NCBI GenBank assembly: GCA_023415635.1
Contig: JAEZJV010000068.1
Coordinates: 124,001 to 188,000 of the forward strand
Direction: 5' to 3'
Source: Bacillota bacterium
Lineage (GTDB): Bacteria > Bacillota > Clostridia > Lachnospirales > Lachnospiraceae
Length of the DNA: 64,000 bases
The position numbers and the translations under genes are program-made. Shown here one piece after another: positions 43,225-52,212 of this stretch (position 1 is the first letter of the stretch; each line of letters starts with the position of its first letter). Under the pieces are notes generated by a model that ran no database searches, was not told the origin of the DNA, and saw only the letters and a program-made list of their open reading frames with translations.

Positions 43225-44220
43225 TTGAAGCCAAATATTGTATATTACGAAGAAGCAGCATTAAATTACTCCCTTGGAAAATTCCTTTCAGATAAATTCG
43301 AAGCAGCGCAATGGGTTAGAATTGAAAATCATAATAATATTCCGGAGCTCAGAAGCAAACAGAACTGTGAGTTTGCCAGAATGAAACAAAATCTTGTGAT
43401 TGGTATCAGAAAAACTCATAAGTATGTACCCAACTCAAAAACTTCTGACTTTTTAGTGCCCTACACCTCGTCAGGATGTAGTGCCATGTGTCTTTATTGC
43501 TATTTGGTATGTAATTATAATAAATGTTCGTATCTGAGGCTTTTCGTAAACAGGGAACAGATGCTGGACAAACTAATAAAAACCTCAAATCAGAGTAGTT
43601 CAGAATTGACGTTTGAGATAGGAAGTAATAGTGATCTGGTACTTGAAAATACGATTACCGGTAACCTCGAATGGACAATTGAAAATTTCGGGAAGAATAA
43701 CCGAGGATATCTCACCTTTCCTTCAAAATTCGATATGGTGGAGCCCTTGTTAAAGCTTGAACACAAAGGAAGGACAATTATCAGAATAAGTGTTAATCCC
43801 CAGGAAATCATTAGAAAAGTCGAATTTGGAACTTCTTCACTAAATAGCAGAATCAAAGCAATAAATAGCCTGAAGGAAGCCGGATATAAAGTGGGTATAT
43901 TAGTAGCTCCTGTGGTTTTACTTGAAAACTGGGAGAATTTATATAGAGAATTATTTGATATTCTGGATGAAGCCTTATCTCAAGAGGTAAAGAACGAGAT
44001 GTTTTTTGAAGTAATTTTCATGACCTATAGTTATATCCATAGAATGATCAATTCAGAGGCTTTTCCCAATGCAATTGATTTATATGATAAAGATAAGATG
44101 ACAGGAAGAGGTAAGGGCAAATACTGCTACAACTCAATTACGAGAGAACAAGGGGAGGCATTAATTAGATTTGAAATCACAAGCCGATTTCCCAATAACA
44201 AAATAATATATATTGTATAA
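43225..44220 (+). CDS. splB: spore photoproduct lyase, radical SAM
   Basis: SplB repairs the spore photoproduct thymine dimer in germinating spores with a radical SAM mechanism. The 331-residue protein has the 4Fe-4S motif C85-x3-C89-x2-C92 (GCSAMCLYCYL), and C101 nearby. The following LRLFVNREQM and the GSNSDLVLEN segment fit the family. Length agrees with known SPLs (about 340). Translation starts at TTG 43225, 8 bases after a perfect GGAGG. It is a strong sign that the organism forms spores. It is divergent from the TetM-NYN operon and ends near the azoR terminator. The spl operon partner splA is absent. Confidence 0.85.
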   Translation: MKPNIVYYEEAALNYSLGKFLSDKFEAAQWVRIENHNNIPELRSKQNCEFARMKQNLVIGIRKTHKYVPNSKTSDFLVPYTSSGCSAMCLYCYLVCNYNKCSYLRLFVNREQMLDKLIKTSNQSSSELTFEIGSNSDLVLENTITGNLEWTIENFGKNNRGYLTFPSKFDMVEPLLKLEHKGRTIIRISVNPQEIIRKVEFGTSSLNSRIKAINSLKEAGYKVGILVAPVVLLENWENLYRELFDILDEALSQEVKNEMFFEVIFMTYSYIHRMINSEAFPNAIDLYDKDKMTGRGKGKYCYNSITREQGEALIRFEITSRFPNNKIIYIV

Positions 44221-44284
44221 ATCAGGTATACAAGAACTGCGTTTGCTCTGAAACTTTATAGGAATATCCTTTGAGAAAGCAAAA

Positions 44285-44311
44285 AAGCAGGTACCTAATC
44301 ATTACCTGCTT
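44285..44311. terminator. terminator between splB and the azoreductase gene
   Basis: AAGCAGGTA (44285-44293) pairs with TACCTGCTT (44303-44311). The minus strand continues with TTTTTTG, so it mainly ends the azoreductase transcript; the plus side has a shorter T-tail. Confidence 0.75.
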
Positions 44312-44345
44312 TCAGCAATCCATCGTTTATAATATGTGCTATAAG

Positions 44346-44993
44346 TTAATATTGTATTTGATCTACAATCGTATCAATTTTACTTTTTGCTTTTTCTATT
44401 GCTTCAGATTTTTCAATTTCAGTAGTGCCTGTGCCATCTATCAAGAGTTCTTCAAATTTGCTGATACCGATAAATTTCATAATATCCTCCACATAATTCA
44501 ATCCTTTATCAAGAATAGACTTCATGAGCCAAGGGATATTGGCACCAGAGGATTGAACATAAATAAAGGTACGTGGTCTATCATTTAAAAGACCTTCAGG
44601 TTTCTCGTCTTGAAAGGTTATTGTCTTATCTGCCTGAATAATACAATCCATATAATCTTTAAGAATAGCCGGAAATGAGAGGCTCCACATAGGCGAAGCT
44701 ACAACATAAATCGAAGCTGAAACAAATTGGTCACATAGCTTTGACATTTGTTGTACATCATTCTGCTCTTCTACTGTCAGCTTCTTAAGAGCATCACCAC
44801 TTACTAAGGTACTCCGACTGCTGAAATAGCTATACTTTGGGCGTGGAATATGCTCATTATATAAATCCAATTCCTCCAGGACTAAATCCTTATATTGATC
44901 CATAATGCTGTTTACTAATGCTCGGCCTACTGCTTTACTTGATGATATTTCCTCCGGCTTTGAATTTGCAATAATATAAAGCAGTTTTTTCAT
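44346..44993 (-). CDS. azoR: FMN-dependent NADH-azoreductase
   Basis: The 215-residue protein is a flavodoxin-fold quinone/azo reductase of the AzoR type. It carries the FMN-phosphate segment NSKPEEISSSKAVGR near the N-terminus and ASPMWSLSFPAILKDYMD, the central flavin and dimer region. AzoR uses NADH to reduce azo bonds and quinones and protects against thiol-reactive quinones. The GTFIYVQSS-like block (here PRTFIYVQSSGANIPW) lies at about 140-156. The start ATG has GGAGGAG upstream. It may be co-transcribed with the staygreen gene, which ends 66 bases upstream. Confidence 0.87.
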   Translation of the reverse strand: MKKLLYIIANSKPEEISSSKAVGRALVNSIMDQYKDLVLEELDLYNEHIPRPKYSYFSSRSTLVSGDALKKLTVEEQNDVQQMSKLCDQFVSASIYVVASPMWSLSFPAILKDYMDCIIQADKTITFQDEKPEGLLNDRPRTFIYVQSSGANIPWLMKSILDKGLNYVEDIMKFIGISKFEELLIDGTGTTEIEKSEAIEKAKSKIDTIVDQIQY

Positions 44994-45059
44994 TTTCTAT
45001 CTCCTCCTTCTGAGTTATAACATATTATCTGCCTTAGAAATAGAAAATATACAATTTCA

Positions 45060-45506
45060 TTACTTATAGTTGCCAATGACTCCAAAATCATAGGTTTTAC
45101 TATAAATAGGATTGCTTGAAATAAAGTGTATAAATATCGCCGTATTGTCAAGAGCAGGATCCTTTTCAAATAAAAATCTGTCGGCTTGACGAAGGGCTTG
45201 AAGTGCTGTAGGCATTTCGTTATAAAATATCTTATTCCTTATATAAGCATTACCTATAACTCCATTACCCTCTACAAGCACGGAACCGATTAAAGCCAGC
45301 CCTTTTCTATACTGCTCCCAGGCTATTCTTACCTCATCGCGCATTCTTGTGACTTGATCTTCAGCATAAGCTTGTGCTACAAACACAAATAGTTCTGCAG
45401 TAATATCCGAATGTGTAATCGTATATTTCCTGCCCCTAACAGGCTCATATGGTTTCATGATATCCCGATATTGTACAAATACCTTTTGAGGACTAAGCTT
45501 TTTCAC
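45060..45506 (-). CDS. staygreen-family protein (Mg-dechelatase homologue)
   Basis: The 148-residue protein matches the staygreen (SGR) family. It shows the N-terminal LSPQKVFVQYRD, RKYTITHSDITAELF and MRDEVRIAWE blocks, then GNAYIRNKIFYNEMPTALQA, RFLFEKDP and FIHFISSNP. Plant SGR removes magnesium from chlorophyll a, and some bacterial homologues have shown this activity in vitro. This organism has no photosynthesis genes in view, so the true substrate may be another tetrapyrrole or metal complex. Translation begins at GTG 45506, 8 bases after GAGG. It lies upstream of azoR on the same strand. Confidence 0.8.
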   Translation of the reverse strand: MKKLSPQKVFVQYRDIMKPYEPVRGRKYTITHSDITAELFVFVAQAYAEDQVTRMRDEVRIAWEQYRKGLALIGSVLVEGNGVIGNAYIRNKIFYNEMPTALQALRQADRFLFEKDPALDNTAIFIHFISSNPIYSKTYDFGVIGNYK

Positions 45507-45780
45507 TTTACAAACCTCTTTCCTATAAGCTTTTTTGACTAAATAGAATATGGAATTTTCGCTACGATGTTTTGGTAAAAATACAGTATTGTATAATATA
45601 TGCTTATAAAATCCTTATGATATCTTTTTATATTATATAGATGATTTTCTTCTATTTGAGTCCAATAACCTGACATAATTTTCTTTTCTAAGATATTTTA
45701 TACAGTTGAATATATAATAAAATATTTTAAAAGTGATATGCTATTACGGTATAGTGTACATGGATCACTGAAAATTGGGG

Positions 45781-45939
45781 GTGAATACTATTTTATCGGA
45801 TGATGAACGTTACCAAGAAGATATTGATCAGGTGCAGTATTTAGTGGATTATTCAGAAAGAAAAAAAAATAAGAAAAGCGAGAGAAGAAAGAAAAGGGCT
45901 GACCTCATGCAAATATTTAAATCAAACACAAAAGCCTGA
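45781..45939 (+). CDS. possible small charged protein, 52 residues
   Basis: A GTG-started frame encodes a short, very charged product with an acidic N-half and a run of Lys/Arg (SERKKNKKSERRKKR). A GGGG tract touches the GTG, so the ribosome binding site is poorly spaced. A second frame, shifted by one base and reading hydrophobic residues (IWYVMLSILVTCVNMG), follows at about 45920-46140 and stops just before the hairpin at 46137. The two could be pieces of one frameshifted membrane protein gene. No family was recognised. The rest of 45507-46193 shows nothing else. Confidence 0.25.
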   Translation: MNTILSDDERYQEDIDQVQYLVDYSERKKNKKSERRKKRADLMQIFKSNTKA

Positions 45940-46136
45940 GTTCTGAAGTTACCTTCAATGAATGCAGGAACAGATGCCTATGGGCATTGACATTCCGAGG
46001 CTGGAATACGTTTGTACAATCATTTCATCATACCAAATTAATATGGTATGTGATGCTGTCAATTCTTGTAACCTGTGTCAACATGGGATCAACGGTATTG
46101 CTAGCATGCCATTTGTTATTGGCTATAGTGTTTCCA

Positions 46137-46165
46137 GGATAGGCTTTAGTAAAAACAGCCTATCC
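46137..46165 (+). terminator. intrinsic terminator-like hairpin
   Basis: GGATAGGCT (46137-46145) and AGCCTATCC (46157-46165) form a perfect 9-bp stem. TTAATCTTATT follows on the plus strand. It supports the idea that something is, or was, transcribed rightwards from about 45.7 kb. Confidence 0.6.
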
Positions 46166-46193
46166 TTAATCTTATTATCATAGAAAGTTAATT

Positions 46194-47132
46194 CTATGAG
46201 TTTAAAGTTACAATAAATCTTTCCAGATTCCCACTAATCCACCACTTTATTCTAGAAAGAAATTCATCGCCTCTTTTCCCTTGGCTCCATAATATCTGAA
46301 TGAAATCATGCTCCAGCATATAGATGGTTAATCTTTTTTCAATCATAGGAATATGATTTTTTCCCATTTGTAGAAGAAAAACCTGCCTAAACAGCTCCTT
46401 TGTATCAATATTCTTTGATGGGGGAAATAAACTCCATTGCAGCAGGTGTATGTAATCAAAGTCTATTTCTCCATACTGTGAGCATTCCCAGTCAATTACT
46501 CCTGAGAAAGTATGGTTCTGAATGATTATATTCTTATAATGAAAATCATTGTGTAATAAGGATGGAGCGCTCTCGAAATCTAAGCTTGATATATTTTTAT
46601 TGATATACTCATTGCTACGTTCTAATAATTGCTGTAACTCCTTCGTCATTGGAATGCGTTTCAGGCTGTCATATATGTAATTCCAATATTGTTCATGACC
46701 TGACCTCCATGTGTTATTATATCTGGGAATTATTGCTGTATAATGTCCAATATCATACTGATCCCCCTTAATTTTATGAAGTTCAGATAAGAAATTAGAG
46801 ATATCTGCCCCTATATCAGATCTATTCTGTTTATCCAGATCATTATAAATTGAATATAAATCTGAGCCCAATAAATACTCAAGTATAATGTAATAGCCTG
46901 TACTGCTTATGATACCTTGGTCAGAAGCATGAATAATCCGGGGGACATGTACTAAGCTCTTTATCCTATTAATTTTATTCAGTTCCTCCTGCATCGGTTG
47001 CTTTGATGTGCGAATAAAATATTTATCATCTACAATAAATAATTCTTTATCAAAGCTACCGATTGTTCTTGTAACTTTATTGCATTCCAACCGATGTGTA
47101 TTACATAGTATTCTAATATCTTTTTCTTCCAT
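46194..47132 (-). CDS. aminoglycoside phosphotransferase/choline kinase-like protein
   Basis: The 312-residue protein has the APH kinase fold. The catalytic loop is LLHNDFHYKN (catalytic Asp and Mg-binding Asn), and the DFG-equivalent lies in GVIDWECSQYGEIDFDY. The N-lobe has an IRTSKQP Lys region. Such kinases phosphorylate antibiotics, sugars or amino alcohols. The substrate is not predictable. The ATG at 47132 is chosen; an in-frame TTG at 47150 is the other option. It is a single gene, 190 bases downstream of the UvrA-like ATPase gene and apparently transcribed on its own. Confidence 0.8.
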   Translation of the reverse strand: MEEKDIRILCNTHRLECNKVTRTIGSFDKELFIVDDKYFIRTSKQPMQEELNKINRIKSLVHVPRIIHASDQGIISSTGYYIILEYLLGSDLYSIYNDLDKQNRSDIGADISNFLSELHKIKGDQYDIGHYTAIIPRYNNTWRSGHEQYWNYIYDSLKRIPMTKELQQLLERSNEYINKNISSLDFESAPSLLHNDFHYKNIIIQNHTFSGVIDWECSQYGEIDFDYIHLLQWSLFPPSKNIDTKELFRQVFLLQMGKNHIPMIEKRLTIYMLEHDFIQILWSQGKRGDEFLSRIKWWISGNLERFIVTLNS

Positions 47133-47323
47133 CATTTCCTCGTATGTCAATATGCAAAATTAAGCACCCATACCTTCCTTTCTACTCTATAAAATAATAC
47201 TATAATGATATTCCTTTGATTACAATATGCGCTTTTCTCCTCCTCTACCTAGGATTTATACAAGCCTGACAATTACCCAGTCCGATGCTAACCCAATATT
47301 GAATTATGATGCCAATATAGGTC

Positions 47324-49567
47324 TTACATTGATTTTCTGATATATTTGGCGGTTATGGTTGTACTGTTTTCCACCATATCCTTTACAGTTCCGTGAAATA
47401 CTATCTCACCACCATTACTACCTCCATCCGGTCCAATATCAATGATATAATCAGCATTTTTCATTACATCCTGATTATGTTCAATGATAATAACTGTATT
47501 ACCTCTATCTACGAATCGTTCAAACAACATCATGATACTCTTAATATCAGAGGCATGGAGTCCGGTTGTGGGTTCATCTAAGATAAAAATACTCCCTTTA
47601 TCATCCAAGTGTTTAGCAAGCTTCAAACGCTGTCGTTCTCCTCCTGATAAGGTAGAAGTAGGTTGTCCCAGGGATAGATATCCTAGACCAACTTCCACCA
47701 TCGCTCTTATCTGCTTTGCAATTTTTTTCTGATCTTTAAAGAAGACAAGTGCTTCTTCCGCTGACATATTAAGTATCTCCATGATATTTTTATCATGATA
47801 TTGAAAGGAAAGTGCTTCCTTATTATAACGATCTCCTTCACACTCTTCACAAACTGTAGTAACAGGGTCCATAAATACAAGTTCAGTAGTAATGAGGCCT
47901 TTTCCTTTACAGACAGGACAGCCGCCCTTACTATTGAAAGAGAATAATGATGCATCTTGACCAGTTGCCTGTGAAATTACTTTTCTCATATCATCGAAAA
48001 ATCCCAGGAAGGTTGCCGGTGTTGAACGACCTGACGCTGTAATCGAAGACTGATCGACAAGTATAGTATCCTCAGCATTTTCTTTTGCAAATACATCCCT
48101 AATCAGTGTACTTTTACCGGAACCGGCCACTCCGGTTACTACGGTAAGAACATTAAGAGGGATATCTACCGATACATTTTTTAGGTTGTGACAGTTTGCA
48201 TTTTTAACAGTTAGATATTTAACGGGAATTCTTGGCTTATCCTTTACCGGAATGATTTCTTTCATTGCATTTCCGGTCAGTGTCCCTGACAAAAGAAGAT
48301 TTTCATAGCTTCCTTCAAATAATATTTCGCCACCATTCTTCCCTGCTAGCGGTCCAACATCAATAATATGGTCAGCAATACTAATAATATCTTTATCGTG
48401 TTCAACGACAAGAACTGTATTTCCTTTATCTCTAAGACTTCGAAGTAATCTACACATACGATGAACGTCCCTTGGATGCATGCCTGTACTTGGTTCGTCG
48501 AAAATGTAAGTCATTCCATTCAATGCACTGCCCATGTATCTGACAAGCTTAAGTCGTTGTGCTTCACCACCTGATAAAGTGGACGATTCACGGTTCATAC
48601 TAAGATAAGGGAGCCCTATATCTATCATTCTGTCCAAAGACTTCACCATATCGTTGATTATAGTTACTGCTCTCTTGTCTTCGATTTTCAATAATTCCTC
48701 TCGTAAACCCGTAAACTCTAATTCACACATCTCAAAGATATTTTTCCCATTAATCTTACAGGAAAGAGTATGATCATTCAGTCTCTTACCATGGCAGCAA
48801 GGACATTCTTTTTGGGTAATAAGGTTTAATAATCTTTTGGTAGATGCCTCATTAATCGTGGAGGTATCGCGCATCAAGGCAGTCCTCCTAAGCTGATTAA
48901 CAATACCCTCAATTTTCTTGTTTATGCGTTCCCCCTCAGGAGTTTTAGCACCGTAATAAAGAATATTCTTTTCTTCTTCTGAGTAATCCTTAAATTTCTT
49001 GTCTAAATCAAATAATCCCGTTTCAACATATATATTCCAATACCAATGACCAACACCATAGGCCGGAAGCTTCACCATTCCCTCGTTCCAGGACTGATCC
49101 CGATCTACTAATCCTCCTGTATCAATATCTGTAATATTACCTAACCCAGAACATTTTGGGCACATCCCATTCGGATCATTGAAGGAAAAATAAGATGCGG
49201 TCCCAATATACGGTGTTCCAATGCGTGAATATAAAACTCTTAATGCTGAATATAAATCGCTTATAGTGCCGACTGTTGAGCGTGCATTACCGCCTAGTCT
49301 GGACTGATCGACGATAACCGATGCTGAAAGATTATCAATATAATCAACTTTAGGCTTTTCATATTTGGGCATTCTTCCTCTGACCCATGCAGGATAGGTT
49401 TCATTCATCTGCCTCTGGCTTTCAGCTGCTATTGTATCAAACACAATACTTGATTTACCAGAACCGGAAACACCCGTAAATACAACTATTTTATTCTTAG
49501 GAATTGAAAGTGACAAATTCTTTAAATTATTTTGGTGTAATCCCTTTATTTCGATCCTATCATTCAT
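47324..49567 (-). CDS. UvrA-like ABC ATPase (short paralogue)
   Basis: The 747-residue protein has two UvrA-type ABC units. Walker A motifs are GVSGSGKSS (about 36-44) and GVAGSGKST in the second half, and the LSGGE signature is present twice. Zinc-knuckle Cys pairs occur as CPKCSG/CPCCHG and CPVCKG/CEECEG. Genuine UvrA has about 940 residues; this form is about 200 shorter. It belongs with the short UvrA paralogues linked in some species to DNA-binding drug resistance rather than nucleotide excision repair. ATG 49567 is preferred over GTG 49576 (AAAGG spaced 8 bases). No UvrB or UvrC gene is near. Confidence 0.88.
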   Translation of the reverse strand: MNDRIEIKGLHQNNLKNLSLSIPKNKIVVFTGVSGSGKSSIVFDTIAAESQRQMNETYPAWVRGRMPKYEKPKVDYIDNLSASVIVDQSRLGGNARSTVGTISDLYSALRVLYSRIGTPYIGTASYFSFNDPNGMCPKCSGLGNITDIDTGGLVDRDQSWNEGMVKLPAYGVGHWYWNIYVETGLFDLDKKFKDYSEEEKNILYYGAKTPEGERINKKIEGIVNQLRRTALMRDTSTINEASTKRLLNLITQKECPCCHGKRLNDHTLSCKINGKNIFEMCELEFTGLREELLKIEDKRAVTIINDMVKSLDRMIDIGLPYLSMNRESSTLSGGEAQRLKLVRYMGSALNGMTYIFDEPSTGMHPRDVHRMCRLLRSLRDKGNTVLVVEHDKDIISIADHIIDVGPLAGKNGGEILFEGSYENLLLSGTLTGNAMKEIIPVKDKPRIPVKYLTVKNANCHNLKNVSVDIPLNVLTVVTGVAGSGKSTLIRDVFAKENAEDTILVDQSSITASGRSTPATFLGFFDDMRKVISQATGQDASLFSFNSKGGCPVCKGKGLITTELVFMDPVTTVCEECEGDRYNKEALSFQYHDKNIMEILNMSAEEALVFFKDQKKIAKQIRAMVEVGLGYLSLGQPTSTLSGGERQRLKLAKHLDDKGSIFILDEPTTGLHASDIKSIMMLFERFVDRGNTVIIIEHNQDVMKNADYIIDIGPDGGSNGGEIVFHGTVKDMVENSTTITAKYIRKSM

Positions 49568-49757
49568 TTTCTTCACCTTTCTTATCTGCTGGTATTTGGA
49601 TTTGAAATATCTTCTTTACGTATCGAGCCTCGTTCTGATTTAGATAAACATCTATAAAACAGATTATATCACCATTTAAAATAGGAATAAAATGTTTTTT
49701 CTTTCTATTATCCAATAAATTGGTAACTATATAAAACTACATTTCTTTTGCATAAAA

Positions 49758-49795
49758 AACCTCTAGACTGATCATTTCATATCAGTCTAGAGGTT
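49758..49795 (-). terminator. strong terminator after the HAAS-DUF4097 gene
   Basis: A perfect 15-bp stem, AACCTCTAGACTGAT (49758-49772) with ATCAGTCTAGAGGTT (49781-49795). The minus strand continues with TTTTTTATG. Confidence 0.85.
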
Positions 49796-49841
49796 AAATA
49801 CTTAAATTTTGAATGTTCTGGCTGTTGATGAACTATAGAGA

Positions 49842-51596
49842 TTAATCGGTTAAGCGGATAGCACCGCTTACGGTTCTAACCATCAATTCACTTCCCTGGT
49901 TCCCGTAGGTGTAAGTTCCGGATCTTAAGTTACTCAGAAGCATATCCTGGTATTTTATATTCAACACACCCGAAGTTGTTTTTGTATCAACACGATATCC
50001 GTTGCCATTATTATTCAAACCGACTTTAATATTGCCACTGGTGCTGTTTGACTCCAATACAATATCTCCTTCACTTTTTACATCCACATTACCGGACTTT
50101 GAACTGGCATGACAACGTTTTACATTGACATTAAGGCTAATATTCCCGCTGATACTGCCAACTACCAAGCCCTCGCCACTGACTTTCTGAATATAGATTT
50201 TGCCGCTGATACAGCTAGCATCTGTATTATTCATATTCATTTCATCGATATCGATATCACCGCTGGTACTCCTGAGCTTACATTCACTTACCTTCACCTG
50301 ATGCAATTCAATATCACCGCTTATGGAACTATGATCTATAATATCTGCCACAATGTTTTTTACTTCTATATCACCGCTGCTGCTTTTCATTGACAGGAAT
50401 TTTACATCAACGCCTTCTGCTTTGATATCACCGCTCATAGTGCCTGCATTCAATTTGACGCTATTCACATTCTCTAATTGAATATTTCCACTGGAGCACT
50501 TTATCCGTGCATCTGTTGACATTACCTGTTTGAGAGAAATCTCACCGCTTGCTGCTCCCACGATAATTCTCTCTGCCTTTATGTCAAACAGCTTGATATC
50601 TCCACTTGAAGTTTTTACTTCCACATCATTCATTGACTCGGGCAATTCCACTTGGATGCGCATAGAGTTATGATTAAAATGAAACAGAAATACGGTCTTC
50701 CCGACCCTGCGGATTCCAGCATAAATTGTATTTCCCTCTTTATAGCTATAGAATTCAAAATACTGCTTCTGGCGCTCATTTCCGTTATTAACATAATTGA
50801 TATTAACTTTTTGATTTGAGGATTTTACTACCGTAACATCAGCACACTCACCATTTATAACAAGATTTAAGCCAGCGCCGGTTTTCTTATTCTTGGTCTC
50901 CTCATTGCTTTCGTCAGAAGTATTCATTTGCTCCGCGTTCTGATCCACGGCTTCCTTCCTATCATCCATGTCAGCATCCTCAGGGGTGGTATTCAGACCC
51001 TCCGAGGCTTCTTCCTTTCCTCGATTATCCCCTCCAAAATCATAACTTACGTTACTCTTTTCTTCATCCTCAGGCTCTTCACCAACCTCATAGCTCTTTG
51101 ATACATTTTCTGAAGAACCCTCAGCATCTCTATGATTGAAATCGAATGAATTCTTTAGGTAGGTATCAGTAAAATTATTAATGGAAGAGGTTGCTTGCTC
51201 CAGAGTATTTTTTATTGTATGTCCAAGCTCAATCACATCAATTTTACTGATTGCTTCACCTGCAGAATCCAGTGCACTGTTGATTGCACCACCGATCTTT
51301 TCACCATCGAGATTGGGAATATTAAACCAACGCTCACTTGATTTTGAATCACTAGAGTTCGACTGGTCTTCCTCCTTCTTATCCTTTGTGTTGCTATCGG
51401 CTTGATAAACCTCTTTGATTTCATTAACCAGGTCATTGATTGAACCCAGCTCCTCACAGATTTGTTCTTCACTTTTACCCTTCATAATACCGACTTGAAA
51501 ATGTTCTTCATAATCAGATACGATTTCTTCCATAATACTTTCTTCTGTATCCTTTAGTGCTTCTTTTAAAGCATTCAAATATTCTATTTTATTCAT
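49842..51596 (-). CDS. HAAS-domain and DUF4097 beta-helix protein
   Basis: The 584-residue protein begins with a HAAS/DUF1700 helical domain (about 1-65) with the DYEEHFQVG segment. A low-complexity acidic linker follows (about 70-245), then a DUF4097 domain (about 245-584). That part is made of roughly a dozen units, each with an SGDI/SGNI/SGEI-like turn (for example SSGDIKLF, SISGDIELHQ, STSGNIKV), typical of a right-handed beta-helix. It lacks a clear transmembrane segment or signal peptide. PadR-HAAS-DUF4097 modules are widespread in Firmicutes and linked to envelope stress. ATG 51596 is chosen (AGGAGG 6 bases away). It lies 10 bases after padR, and the two form an operon ended at 49758-49795. 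Confidence 0.85.
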   Translation of the reverse strand: MNKIEYLNALKEALKDTEESIMEEIVSDYEEHFQVGIMKGKSEEQICEELGSINDLVNEIKEVYQADSNTKDKKEEDQSNSSDSKSSERWFNIPNLDGEKIGGAINSALDSAGEAISKIDVIELGHTIKNTLEQATSSINNFTDTYLKNSFDFNHRDAEGSSENVSKSYEVGEEPEDEEKSNVSYDFGGDNRGKEEASEGLNTTPEDADMDDRKEAVDQNAEQMNTSDESNEETKNKKTGAGLNLVINGECADVTVVKSSNQKVNINYVNNGNERQKQYFEFYSYKEGNTIYAGIRRVGKTVFLFHFNHNSMRIQVELPESMNDVEVKTSSGDIKLFDIKAERIIVGAASGEISLKQVMSTDARIKCSSGNIQLENVNSVKLNAGTMSGDIKAEGVDVKFLSMKSSSGDIEVKNIVADIIDHSSISGDIELHQVKVSECKLRSTSGDIDIDEMNMNNTDASCISGKIYIQKVSGEGLVVGSISGNISLNVNVKRCHASSKSGNVDVKSEGDIVLESNSTSGNIKVGLNNNGNGYRVDTKTTSGVLNIKYQDMLLSNLRSGTYTYGNQGSELMVRTVSGAIRLTD

Positions 51597-51606
51597 AACC
51601 ATCCTC

Positions 51607-51912
51607 CTATTCTAAAATATTCTGAACTACAGCCACAAAGTCTAACCATTCTTTTTTCAGGGAAGTCTGATATATTCGCCCCTGATCCGTTAAGTGGTAA
51701 TATTTTCTGGCAGGTCCTTCACCGGACTCCACTAAATAGGTTTCAACATAGGCATCGTCTTTTAACCGTTTTAGTATAAGATATAATGTACCTGTTGAAA
51801 TAACCATCTGCTTTGAAATAGTATCTGTCAATTCATAACCATATCGATCCGCTTCCACCAATTTCGAAAGTACACATAATTCCAGGACTCCCTTTTTAAA
51901 TTGTGCATTCAT
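51607..51912 (-). CDS. PadR-family transcriptional regulator
   Basis: The 101-residue protein is a short PadR winged-helix regulator. The recognition part is KLVEADRYGYELTDTISKQM, followed by STGTLYLILKRLKDDAYV and the wing ARKYYHLTDQGR. It likely represses its own operon with the downstream HAAS-DUF4097 gene. ATG 51912 has AAAGGAG at 7 bases; an earlier in-frame ATG at 51930 is less well placed. The target is probably the palindrome around 51992-52016 in the shared intergenic region with the divergent xpaC-telA pair. Confidence 0.9.
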   Translation of the reverse strand: MNAQFKKGVLELCVLSKLVEADRYGYELTDTISKQMVISTGTLYLILKRLKDDAYVETYLVESGEGPARKYYHLTDQGRIYQTSLKKEWLDFVAVVQNILE

Positions 51913-51991
51913 CTGCTTACTCCTTTCCATCTGATAGGGATTTGTTTATCCATCCTTGTTACTAACTATCATTGCATTATATTTTATCACT

Positions 51992-52016
51992 TACTATTAT
52001 ATATTGCAATATAGTA
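51992..52016. promoter_or_regulatory. putative PadR operator palindrome
   Basis: TACTAT (51992-51997) and ATAGTA (52011-52016) flank a core ATATTGCAATAT (52001-52012). The site lies in the AT-rich divergent region between padR and xpaC. Confidence 0.35.
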
Positions 52017-52143
52017 ATTTATATTATATATTAATTATAATGTATTTTTAATAAAAAGTCGGTGAAAGTGGCGAACTATTCCGCTTATAACGAAATGTTA
52101 AGTTTATTAGTATTTATTTCACAGAATCTTACTATATTTTAAT

Positions 52144-52172
52144 TTGTCAATTCATTTACAATAAGTTATAAT
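52144..52172 (+). promoter_or_regulatory. promoter of xpaC-telA
   Basis: TTGTCA (52144-52149), 17 bp, TATAAT (52167-52172). The start codon is 41 bases after the -10 box. Confidence 0.65.
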
Positions 52173-52212
52173 GATATCAGTTATTTTGAAATGCTTGGGT
52201 GGAGGAAATACC

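Noticed and set aside
45962..46183. 73-codon plus-strand frame as a real gene
   Set aside because: It runs through the terminator hairpin at 46137-46165, has no good ribosome binding site, and its composition is not protein-like.
47324..49567. Bona fide UvrA of nucleotide excision repair
   Set aside because: The length is about 200 residues below UvrA, and no uvrB is linked. A short paralogue fits better.
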